Source: Haemonchus contortus (taxonomy: Eukaryota > Nematoda > Chromadorea > Rhabditida > Trichostrongylidae). Taken from it: a stretch of DNA of 64,000 bases. Every line of letters starts with the position of its first letter. The first letter of the stretch is position 1. Location of the stretch: positions 28,566,145 to 28,630,144 of the forward strand of contig LS997565.1 of assembly GCA_000469685.2 (NCBI GenBank), in the 5' to 3' direction. Of this stretch, positions 22,901 through 30,500 are shown in pieces. The notes under the pieces were generated by a model. The model had not been told where the DNA came from and ran no database searches. It saw only the letters and a list, made by a program, of their open reading frames with translations. The translations under genes were made by a program, and so were the position numbers.

Positions 22901-24578
22901 CGGCGACTTCTGGTCGGCGATTGATTCCCCTGTCCGCCACTTGGGGACGCCATACGTAGCCTCGTCGCTTACCTGCTGCGGTCCATCAGTGAGAGAGAAT
23001 TCTCAGTGATGGAGATCCGTAGCCTGCCCTTGTACTCTTACTAAATATGAACCTTCCTGGTCCAAATCAGCTATTTGCGCACAAGCTCCGACTCTGTGGA
23101 CAGAGTCTAGTCCTGCTACCTGTCATAAGTGTTCCCATCCTGACGCTTGTACTCCAACCAAATTTGAAGTTTCTATGTCCATGGGAAACGGAGTGATGAA
23201 TTCTCGCTCAACCATTCACGTCAGCAAACCCCGCCCCTGTGAGCGGAGCCCAGTCTTGCGACTCCCGTAGCTGTCCCCATCCTTTCTCGTGAACTCCTAA
23301 CAAGTTTAAACGCTCTAGGTCCGATTTTAATTTTTTGTTATTGCCGGCCCCTGTGGACGGAGTCTAGGCGTGCCAATGCTTCTGCGTTTCAATGCTGTAC
23401 TCCTACCAAATTCGAACTCTCCAGGTCCACGGAAATAGGATTTGCAACTTCTCAGCCACACACAAACCGCTTAGCGCATTGCACATAGTAACATATCTGC
23501 TTCGCAAGCTTCGCATAACTGTTACAAAATAAAGTGATAGGGAAAACCGCAATCAATGGTGGTAATATTAGCCATAAGGAAGGTTGGTGTAGTGATATTG
23601 ATAGCGCTAATGGGTTGAGAATCACGAATTGTGTTGTGAACGAACACTGGCTGCTTTCATAGTCCACAATCGGTCGAGGAGGCAGCGCTAGCCATGGGCG
23701 ACTGGTCGCTCAGTCGCTCGCTCGATGGGTCCGCTACTGGTCGCGCGATCGGTCGCTCGCCAAATCGTGGACTATGAAAGCAGCCACTGGCACCTTTACT
23801 CCTGCACCATGAAGGGGATCGACAAGATTACGAAATTCCTGAGAGCCTTTTGCCGTACTTGCGGTATTGTGAGCTACGAATTAAGAGCATTATTACGCGA
23901 TTCTGCTTATATCATGAGCTTGATGTGAAATTCGACGGTCATATTTGCAACTGATCCCTTTTTCGCAAAGGACATTCGGCGTCCGTGGTAGACTGGTTCA
24001 ATGTGTAGTCTTCACTTATCTCCCTGACTATTCAGACCTTCGGCGATGAATTAACGACTGTAGTGGCACAAAAACAAGCCCTGTGAGAGAAATTCACATT
24101 TTAGCAGAGTGTCAACTTCGTTCCAAGGTCCCTGTCCTTGGTGCCAATCATCAAAGACGTGCTAGGAGCAAGTCTCACGATGAAACTGTATTCATCTTGA
24201 CATTGAGTGAACTTGCACAAAATTAATGTCGTTCAGCCTCTAACCTCTATCGATAAGTCTAGTTAGATGACGGAAAGGAGCTGCGTGTACTGAGCGTAGG
24301 TCGCCTTTATCCCGAATCAGTTGGTCGAGGTATTCCTGATCAGGCACGGCTGCATCGCCGGAAATAGGATGAGAGCCGACATCGCACCCGCTCGAAAAAC
24401 ATATCTTCTTCACGACTTCTTCGCTTGAAAGACTCTAAAGGTAACACCTTGAATGAGCAGGTGATGAGTGTAAGGTCAAGATCATCTGTACCTCATTCCT
24501 GCGAGCTTCGGATGCAGGACCTCTGGCTGAGTCGTTTTTCGGCATGTCCTCTCCTTGGTCAGATCCCTTAGTTGGCAC
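7634..24578 (-). CDS. Gene A: STAR/Quaking-family KH RNA-binding protein (GLD-1/ASD-2-like)
   Basis: Nine exons on the minus strand: 24492-24578, 24245-24434, 12041-12168, 9499-9601, 9299-9459, 9130-9226, 8956-9073, 8052-8106 and 7634-7933. All junction phases are compatible and give 413 codons including the stop. The first ATG is at 24545-24543. The order matches STAR proteins: QUA1 (EYLDQLIRDKGDLRSV), a linker and KH start (VVLTEMILVPVDRYP), the KH GXXG loop (ILGPRGMTAKQLEEDTGCK), KH end (LHVLIQCEDYE), QUA2 (KRKQLIELSIINGTYRP), then a Gln/His/Ser-rich tail. Known STAR proteins of this type bind ACUAAY-like RNA sites and control splicing or translation; that role is inferred here. Oddity: the usual SMRDK-type motif after the GRGS segment is replaced by a divergent stretch. 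The 12.1-kb intron between QUA1 and KH is full of transposons. An upstream non-coding or coding exon may exist. Confidence 0.85.
8052..8106 (-). CDS. Gene A exon 8
   Basis: Acceptor TTTTTTCAG|CGAAG, donor AATTCT|GTACAAG. Encodes EVEEQYAALAQMLGSFNS. Phase fits both neighbours. Confidence 0.75.
8956..9073 (-). CDS. Gene A exon 7
   Basis: Acceptor GATTCAG|AGACTCC is the only nearby site that keeps phase. Donor AAAAG|GTAGGG. Encodes a low-complexity linker with YAEQARLLSQFAEAAKHGKK. Confidence 0.75.
9130..9226 (-). CDS. Gene A exon 6 (QUA2)
   Basis: Acceptor TTTTCAG|CCAGAG, donor CTTC|GTGAGC. Encodes PEGKDELKRKQLIELSIING then TYRP, a near-perfect STAR QUA2 signature. Confidence 0.92.
9299..9459 (-). 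CDS. Gene A exon 5 (second half of KH domain)
   Basis: Encodes EPLHVLIQCEDYEKKAHQKM and AVEAINQLLHPP. Donor CCTCCC|GTGCGT. Acceptor CAATAG|ATG is the in-phase choice for the short intron. With the intron retained, the protein gains 13 residues. Confidence 0.85.
9499..9601 (-). CDS. Gene A exon 4 (KH GXXG loop)
   Basis: Acceptor TTGTAG|TACAAT. Encodes YNFVGRILGPRGMTAKQLEE, with GPRG as the nucleic-acid-binding loop. Donor C|GTATGG is used if a 39-nt intron is real; otherwise the frame continues into exon 5 without a stop. Confidence 0.9.
9780..11365 (+). mobile_element. RTE-type non-LTR retrotransposon remnant (family 1)
   Basis: Plus-strand frames carry RTE motifs broken by stops. The endonuclease shows YVTIGGDLNVHVG at about 10385-10430 and DLAACNTF near 10535. 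The C-terminal tail shows RLQWYGHIMTR at about 11105 and LAEAKVSGEDAED near 11250. The reverse transcriptase core between them is absent, so there is a large internal deletion. The 3' end is a GAA-rich tail (11345-11363). The segment 9925-10090 matches 28425-28560, another copy. It sits in gene A intron 3. Confidence 0.75.
11366..12040. other. Intron 3 of gene A; contains a family-2 RTE scrap
   Basis: 11795-11945 on plus encodes KTSKSVLLYKKG followed by a shifted YWQL..YLSS segment, the reverse-transcriptase motif seen in the RTE copies at 19-23 and 37-40 kb. The remainder shows no gene. Confidence 0.5.
12041..12168 (-). CDS. Gene A exon 3 (linker into KH domain)
   Basis: Acceptor TATTGCAG|AAATC, donor CCCAGA|GTGAGT. 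Encodes VVLTEMILVPVDRYP, the conserved entry to the STAR KH domain. It lies 12 kb from exon 2, across a transposon-filled intron. Confidence 0.85.
12860..14480 (-). mobile_element. Degraded Ty3/Gypsy-like gag(-pro) relic
   Basis: Minus-strand frames resemble the gag of nematode Ty3/Gypsy elements: MTNLQFRQLLMDFTDALKGA near 14435, SNYILPRK...LVSLFGIQQ near 14150-14080, RRYSFIKLTTD...INYAKRV at 14070-13940, and LKQDTKMEG near 13750. Stops and frameshifts are frequent. A following Cys/protease/RT region down to 12860 is only weakly recognisable (KVPNGNALIAPK near 12900). It lies in the large intron of gene A. Homology is by recognition, not search. Confidence 0.5.
13950..14068. repeat. 60-bp tandem duplication inside the gag relic
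   Basis: The block atagttgatggagtcgtcgt... to ...gtagcggcgat is repeated with a 60-bp period (13950-14009 and 14010-14068). It is a multiple of three, so the minus-strand gag frame repeats RRYSFIKLTTDLNDDSINY twice. Confidence 0.95.
14554..16934 (+). CDS. Candidate Cys-rich 28-residue-repeat protein (3' exon)
   Basis: The plus frame that reads CSSCSSTIQCLALPCIQSVL plus TSTVGYPL has 28 units and ends at a TGA inside the diverged last unit. Each unit has four Cys (C-x2-C-x5-C-x4-C). Six of seven recurrent nucleotide variants are silent in this frame: ATC/ATT, CTC/CTA, CAG/CAA, CTG/TTG, ACA/ACC and CCC/CCT. Only AGC/AGG changes a residue (Ser/Arg). In the other open plus frame all of them change residues. 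There is no in-frame ATG before the array. The frame opens at 14547 and a plausible splice acceptor (AAATTACAG) ends at 14553, so an upstream exon or trans-splicing would be needed. No family is recognised, and a pure minisatellite remains possible. It lies antisense in the gene A intron. Confidence 0.4.
14577..16934. repeat. 84-bp minisatellite, about 28 copies
   Basis: A head-to-tail array with an 84-bp period and no length variants across 2.36 kb. Three main unit haplotypes alternate (for example CCATCC..CAGTCCGTGCTGACATC against CCATTC..CAATCCGTGTTGACCTC). The constant length, divisible by three, keeps two plus frames and one minus frame open. Confidence 0.98.
16935..17150. other. Short spacer after the 84-bp array
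   Basis: No gene seen. A MITE begins just downstream at 17155. Confidence 0.3.
17159..17818. mobile_element. TTAA-flanked MITE, long subfamily
   Basis: Left end AAGCACAATTTACGATAA, right end TTATCGTGAGCTGTGCCT, imperfect inverted repeats. Flanks are TTAA (17155-17158) and TTCA. The inside matches the copies at 34000 and 57412 (CGTAGTCAGCTATTCGCACC and nearby phrases). No transposase is present. Confidence 0.8.
17819..19190. other. Intron sequence with a diverged satellite unit
   Basis: 18340-18590 contains the phrases ATTCATAACTTCGATTCCCGT and GGGCGGCAGGATCGGGCTCCG, a diverged unit of the 128-bp family. 18655-18705 has a 26-bp direct repeat (acacttctaattgcaggcat...). No gene is supported. 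Confidence 0.45.
19190..22985 (-). mobile_element. RTE-type non-LTR retrotransposon (family 2), long degraded copy
   Basis: Minus-strand frames run through a full RTE order. The 5' region covers about 22985-22470. The endonuclease start MAICTFNARTVASE and LTETRRH lie at about 22390-22280, YAPTSSYEEQKLGAFYMDLE near 22070-22020, and HNETDHIISNRRLCLTDVA near 21400. The connector EAAEAGKSIRKARRSF is near 20940. Reverse-transcriptase and C-terminal pieces include MFMNNGLVPDAPSTLN near 19880, YLGQEVNMMND near 19800 and DWVPQDIKR near 19400. Frameshifts and stops show it is dead. A foldback element (21516-21912) splits the endonuclease. It lies in the 12-kb intron of gene A, in the same orientation as the gene. 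Confidence 0.85.
21516..21912. mobile_element. Foldback MITE copy 1 (397 bp), 17-bp termini, TSD ATT
   Basis: Starts GGCTGCTTTCATAGTCC and ends with its exact reverse complement, flanked by ATT at 21513-21515 and 21913-21915. Almost the whole element is an inverted repeat: outer arms of GCGCGC/CAGG blocks, inner arms of GGGGGGAGGAGGGAGGCAGACAGTGTAAGGC, and a small loop near 21720. It lies inside the family-2 RTE endonuclease, between HIGTQW and QWNEQG. Confidence 0.93.
23040..23460. repeat. Reverse-orientation units of the GC-hairpin satellite
   Basis: Phrases such as CCATGGGAAACGGAGTGATGAATT, AACCCCGCCCCTGTGAGCGGAG and CTCCTAACAAGTTTAAACGC mirror the 128-bp units at 4.4 kb. The copies are diverged. 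Confidence 0.6.
23649..23785. mobile_element. Foldback MITE copy 2 (137 bp), TSD ACT
   Basis: Same 17-bp ends as the copies at 21516 and 39212 (GGCTGCTTTCATAGTCC ... GGACTATGAAAGCAGCC), with ACT duplicated at 23646-23648 and 23786-23788. The inner part is rich in TCGCTCG/CGAGCGA words and forms a shorter hairpin. Confidence 0.92.
23789..24244. other. Intron 2 start of gene A, no gene seen
   Basis: Between the foldback element and exon 2 of gene A. Nothing further recognised. Confidence 0.3.
24245..24434 (-). CDS. Gene A exon 2 (QUA1 segment)
   Basis: Acceptor CCTTTAG|AGT, donor GATAGAG|GTTAGA. Contains the QUA1-like dimerisation helix EYLDQLIRDKGDLRSV followed by FRHLTRLIDR. Ends in phase 1 and joins exon 3 to give LIDREIARVV, as in STAR proteins. 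Confidence 0.85.
24492..24578 (-). CDS. Gene A exon 1 (first coding exon found)
   Basis: Acceptor ATCACAG|GTG and donor GAG|GTACAG flank 29 codons. The frame contains the likely start MPKNDSARGP (ATG at 24545). The 11 codons before it are open, so an upstream exon or a trans-splice site at the acceptor are both possible. Confidence 0.65.
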
Positions 24579-27296
24579 CTGTGATTCATATCAGATATGT
24601 GGAATTCGACTTAGAGGAGAGCGTAAATAGGTGAAATACTTGCCATAGTTGCAAAAAGACGAGCAGTGAGAGATACAAGCGAGAGTGTTAGATACAGCTA
24701 ATGTATCTGAAAAAAGAATGTTGAGGGAAGGATCTGGCAAAGAACGATGCGGTACCCACCAGCTGAGGACGTCTACCGGTGAAACCACGAAAGCACAACA
24801 CCACGTCGCTCTTGATTTTGGCTTTTATAGTGACTTTGATAACCACGTGTCAGTTGGGAGCTCCGAACGCGTCTTTCCCCGACCAGCGGTAGCACCAAAC
24901 TTCTTCGACTAACATGTTTAAACCAACTATTAGCTACTGAAGATGACCTCTAATTTGGCCCCCGAGCTTCTACAGCGAACTCCCACAACGAGGTTTCAAA
25001 ACGAGGAACGAGGGCAGTGATGTGTATGCACTTTCGACCAGGAGGTGCCAGGGTTGCTGAGGATGACATACCTACCGATGAAGGTGAGGATGAGTACTGA
25101 TTGAATTTGCAATGAACCACACCGTTACTCAAAATGGTGCAAAAACTGTTTGTAAACTAGATTCTTTTATCAAGATCGTACTTTCTGATACCTCACTCTC
25201 TGAACTCCCGAGATATCTTGATTTGTTTTTAATAATCAGAAAAACGGAAATGGCGATCCATCGAGGGGTTCGGTGAACTTTCCAAGTAAAAGAAAATTTG
25301 TAATTCTGAACAGTTCATACACAAGCGGACTATTTCATTCAGTAATGAAATTGAAATGTTTATAAACCGTGTTTTAATTACTACGCCGCTGCAGCTTTCT
25401 TCGGTGGGTAGGCAACTCCTACGATGGGTAAAGTGAAACGCAGTCTCTAAGCAGAAATTGAAGAGGATCTGGCTTTTCTCTTGTTCGATTTCATATGAAT
25501 TCGACTGAGTACTTATTACGTAGCTAATTTTCATTTGTGACTCCTACATAAAGGACTAATTCATGCGAAGAAAACCTTACAGATTTCGGAGCAATGCTAT
25601 ATACCGTAAAGGGTATTGGTAGACTGACACCGGAACTCAATTCCATTAGAATCTAAAGAAAATAAAATGAAAAATGCGACTCAACGCAAGACTGAAGGCC
25701 ACAGAATGCTCCCTTCCTTCCGTTGAATTAAACCGAAGCCTCGCTACTTCATTGGGTGATGTAGGGTGTGACGCGAGGAAGTTCCTCCAAGATACCATCA
25801 TTTGAACCCCACCCCCGTGAAACGTGTACTACATCCTTAGGGTCGCTAGCTACGTGCCAGACCTTGCGTTTGCTCCAACGCTTCTAGATAAATAAGAACA
25901 TGAAAAGAACCTGGGCAGTTCATACGGCTCGCATATAAGGGTGCAGGGTGCACCGTATGTACATCAACCAACGCAGACCTCGTCAGCTGGCATACCTTTA
26001 GGCGTGAACTCTTTGATAATTGAGACGCTTTGTTATTCGAATTGAATCCATCCCGCCTAAGTAGAACACTTATTCTTATTTTGACTAAATTTTGCTATTA
26101 GAAGAGGAACCTTCTTGCATAGATTGTGAAAAACTTCGATGGAAATGTCTTTATTAAATCGACTGATTTCGCCCGTTATGATGTACAAAAAAAGCACTCG
26201 TCCATAATAGTCATTAACATAGAATTGCAATTAAAAGAAATGAAATTCCGGGATCCCGGATAACAACGAATGGTGAAGATGATGCATGTGTTACAACAAA
26301 CACGCACGACCGCCAGACAAAGCGTGTCGAACTCTAAGTGACCACTGTCATAGGAGGTCTCATTTATGCAGCCAGCGATCAAATTGTTGCAAATGAAGAA
26401 GATTACATGAGGTTAGTTATAGTTAAAAGCGTAGTGTAAGCGAACAGAATGAAAACTACCTCTATTGAGTGCAAAGTAAAAAAAAATCGTGCATTAGTTT
26501 TCTATGAAGCATACACCACCCCACAGCTATGATAGGTTTATAAGGATAATCGATATTGGATGGTCCTTGATATTTTTACAATGATGACTGAGATGGCTCT
26601 GTATGGCTGAGAGGAGTGAGCAGATATGTGAACGTGAAGCTTCCAGGTCAGCTACACTGAAGGCACAGAACGGGGAGCAAGAAAAACGTTCCGATTTAAC
26701 ACGAGGGAATAGTCACTCAGTAGTTACCTGGTGCAATGCTAGCTCAAGACATAAATCACCAACTACCATGCACTCAAGGAGAGGTCGATCGCTGTCCTAA
26801 CATAGCACTACAATGTTTACAGAGGATAAGTTCAGCAGAAGAGTGGAACAAATGAAGAAAACGTTAGAACAAGACTGAGCACGGCTAGCCAAATTCAACA
26901 GATGTTCCTTGGCCTCTGTTGCCTTCTTGATGGGTTTTCAGTAGATGTTGTGGTCGTCGTACCAATGACGCCGCTGGTCTGTCAGTCCTGGAGTGTAACT
27001 GTATCGATTTAGGGCAGTAGACGCATCACGGGTTGACGACCCTGTAAAAGAGCTCTAGAAAACAGTGCTCTTCAGCCTTCCAATATGAGCCTACCTTCAT
27101 CTAGAATTAGTAATCAATAGTCATCAATAATCGATTCAACTACGATGAATTATTTCCTGTTACTTCCCCCAACTTTTGGTAATTAATGTACACCATGAGA
27201 AGTTCAAGTCGTCGCTGAAATTCCTACAGAAGACACCACAGCATGCCTTGCTTACTAACCGCAAATGAGCGAACAGACTCGTAACTCTCCTGATTA
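24579..27296. other. Intergenic stretch between gene B (3') and gene A (5')
   Basis: Both genes run on the minus strand, so this 2.7 kb should hold the gene A promoter and any 5' UTR exon. A tiny candidate exon (TTCAATCAG|TACTCATCC...TCATCG|GTAGGT, about 25067-25087) can be drawn but its phase does not decide anything. Short plus ORFs here (for example 26603-26800) match no family I recognise. Confidence 0.3.
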
Positions 27297-27302
27297 TTTA
27301 TT
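27297..27302 (-). terminator. Poly(A) signal AATAAA of gene B
   Basis: On the minus strand CCCAATAAATAATC follows the gene B stop, with the hexamer starting 14 nt downstream. This supports 27316 as the true end of the coding region. Confidence 0.6.
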
Positions 27303-27315
27303 GGGTCTCTTTACC

Positions 27316-27589
27316 TCATTCAAAACTCTGCATGCTGGGTAAATTAGGCGTCTTTTGAACCTGTGAACCTTGGGGCCTGTGTTGGGAGGCCGGGCGGTTA
27401 AGATTTGGGCTTTCAGGGGATTCTCCCCTACATGAAGGCCTCATTGCAGCAAGAAATCTTGCATGAAACTGGATCATTCGCTCACCTGGATACTTCCTGT
27501 ATTGAGGAGTGTAAGCCTCTCTGGCCGCAGCCACATTGGTCGTGGTATATGCACCATAGACCTTATCACCTGCGATTCCTCCGGAGTAG
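27316..27589 (-). CDS. Gene B exon 28 (last exon)
   Basis: Acceptor ATTTCAG|CTACTC. Encodes GGIAGDKVYGAYTTTNVAAA, then YTPQYRKYP and a Pro/Gln-rich end, stopping at TGA 27318-27316. A GTGAGC within the exon (after YRKYP) could act as an alternative donor, but reading through gives a stop immediately followed by AATAAA. Confidence 0.78.
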
Positions 27590-30500
27590 CTGAAATTTTT
27601 ATATCAGGAGCACAGTGTTTCGAAATATACATATATGACTAGAACGAACCGTCCCGCATAGTAGTCGTTGCTGGGCATTGCGGCGGCGGTGGTCGAGTTG
27701 TCATTTTTGCGGAAAAGTGATTTAATTTTTTCTATGGGCGAGCTCGGCCGTTTGTAGCGAGAATTGTCATCGTATCTGAATTTCGAAGGCATCGCTAACA
27801 AGTACTTAATGGTAATTCTTAGTTCAGACTCACCCATTGGTGACGAGTTTTCCATCTGTACCCATGCGCACCTCACTAGTCCTCCTTCTGTTGAACGATA
27901 GTATAGAACGCTTCTTCTTTGGGTCTGAAACAAAGTAGCTAAGAATGTGGAAAGAACAGAGAGAAACATGACCCACTTTCTTCAGCCTGGCGTTCCCGTG
28001 TCTCCCAGGATGTCGGGTTAAGTGCTGCTGCCCGTGTTCCACCCAAGTTTGTCTGCTGAGGGGCTGCCTGTGAAGAATAGAGCTCTTTCTAGGCCGAAAA
28101 AATTGAGATTGTTAAGTGCAGGAAAAATGGCCTTTGGAAGGGATATTCCACTACGGTGTGATATCGACAATGAGATTCCAGAATGAGCATTGCGAACGAA
28201 AAGACCAGGCAGTGATAGTCGATTGGTTAGTAAAGTAGGCCCACGTCTTTACACAGAAAAGCTTTTGGTTAGATTCCTGACGAGACAAAAAACCATGCCT
28301 TGCGAAAGCTACAGAAAATGCGTTAGTAGCAGAGTGAGGCTCAGACTGATAGGCTGGCTGATGAAAAACTTAGTCACGATAAATTTCATGAAATCAGAAA
28401 AGGATCCAGTCATGATGTCCTTAACCACCCGGAAGCGGAGCGTAGAATATCACCCCGAGTATAGAAAGTGTGCGACTGCAACCGAGTGAACGATTTCGGC
28501 TAAAAAAGCTCGACGTTGGGTCGTTCACTGGAGATTTCCGAGAGATTGCTGATCTGAATGAAGCGCAGTAACATCCATGTTCTACTCTATGGAGACACGC
28601 AGGGAAGGAGCAAAGCCCCGGAGAACTTGAATGTGTTGTCAAGATCTTCTTCAGCGGAGAAAGAATAAACGAAATGGCGGGGAGACAGTAGCGCCGGAGC
28701 TTCTTAGGAGCTCTGCCACCAGGTCCCTTCTGGCTGACATAGCCATCGAGCTACACAGTACGGGTGGTTGAGTTGTGCACCGAGCGAAGAATGAAGACTG
28801 GAATATTGGAAGCTACTCGTCCAGATCCCTAATGATCGATCAAGCAGGCTTGAAGACTACTGTTTGCAAGTGAACTGCAGGGGAGACCGAAGTTAATACA
28901 GATGAAACGAGGCAGCAGGGTTCTGGAATAAAGAAGTCCAGCGTGTGGTAAATAACAAAATGGATTCAACAAGCGCCGGCAAAAGAAGCGATTGCCCAGA
29001 ACACACACGTATCCACAGAAAAATGTAAGAAGGTCGCCAACGTTACTATAGCAAAGGAAAAGAATATGGAATTAGACGGCCCGTATCATCAGCTCGGCAG
29101 CCAAAAAGGAGGGAGCCTTGTATTATGGAGCATTGATGACATCGGGACACCCAGATTAGTGAAGAATGGGGTCGGTGTCATCCTGTAGGAGCCTGTTGAG
29201 GTCAGGTGTAGATACTACCGTGACGACTTACATCAATGACTAGCGAGGCTCCACCGTTAGTACTCTCTTGGAATGGACTTACTGGTTTTTGCATTTTTAC
29301 TCCGATTATGAACCCTTACCGATTGCTCATCACCAACGATCCGGCACATCTTTATCGCCCCGAGATGCAAAGTTTATCAATGCGGATGGCGCTGAAGCTC
29401 GAAAGCTCTTATTTTTTAGGACGAATGTCAAACGTAACCTCAGTTGTCAATCGCTAGCAGTTAATGTCACTGGAAGTCTATTATGTTTCTACAGCCTACA
29501 ACACCTACTAAAGGGACGTACACATACACACATATACTACGCTCACATCGACAGGTACATAGCGAAATATCTGAAGGAGGACTTCAAAATGGTGTGCCCA
29601 CCTGTCTCGGTGGAGATGTACTCTTTTCCAGAGATAGATGGCGTCTCAAGCGATCAATAACCTAAATAAGATCCAAATCTCTTTTCCAACTTGAAAATCT
29701 AGATAGAAACTTAGAGGTTAAGCTGACATGAAGACGACAATTTCTGAGGAAGTTAGGAAACAACTTCCACACCAACGGTGATTAGATAGGAACGAGGCCC
29801 AAGAAAAGCTCAGAGGATAAGCCAAGGGGAATAGTATGCATATTCTCAAAGGCAGTATTCTCGGAAATGAATGAATTGTTAAGTTCGAACAATTGCAGCC
29901 ATTTCTTGTCGTTGCATTCCACATATTTCATGATGAGAACTATCTTGGAAAGACGAGGAGATTGCCACTGATTGAGATCAATAGGACCTTTCATACTAAA
30001 TGGAACGGGGAGGCAAGTAGTTCTAGCATCTACGCAACTAAGGCCTTCGAGATGATCCAGATTTTTGCTCCAAATCATCGGAAAAATCGACGAGCTCTTT
30101 AAAATGACCGAGATTTGTGAACGATGACATGACACCATGACCTAAGCTATGAGGCACGCCAAGAGATGTGACTGACTGCACCCCCTATTCTCATAAAGAA
30201 TCCGTTCGCAAATCTGAGCTGCAACACTGCCTTTAAGACAGAAACAGGCAAGGGGTAGGCAAGTAGCAGAAGGATAGCAGCACAGCACACGAACCGAGCG
30301 CACCGGCCCGACGTTAGGTCCGCCCTCGCCTCGACTGCTGGTTCCATCGCCTCCACTTCGCTGTTCGACATCAACACTCTGAACTCATTCTACATAATGA
30401 CACTCTCAAAATGTTAGTTCGCACCATAGCTAAACAGAACTTCTGTTTTCCACGACTCGGAGGTGTACAACACATCGTTGAAAATACCTGTTTGTTCTTC

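Noticed and set aside
24775..24890. Plus-strand signal-peptide-like frame (SLLILAFIVTLITT)
   Set aside because: No start codon or splice signals that make a gene, and the frame ends after a few residues. Likely chance hydrophobic reading.
26603..26800. Plus ORF starting MAERSEQICEREASRSATLK
   Set aside because: Short, isolated, no recognised family, and no supporting splice or poly(A) signals.
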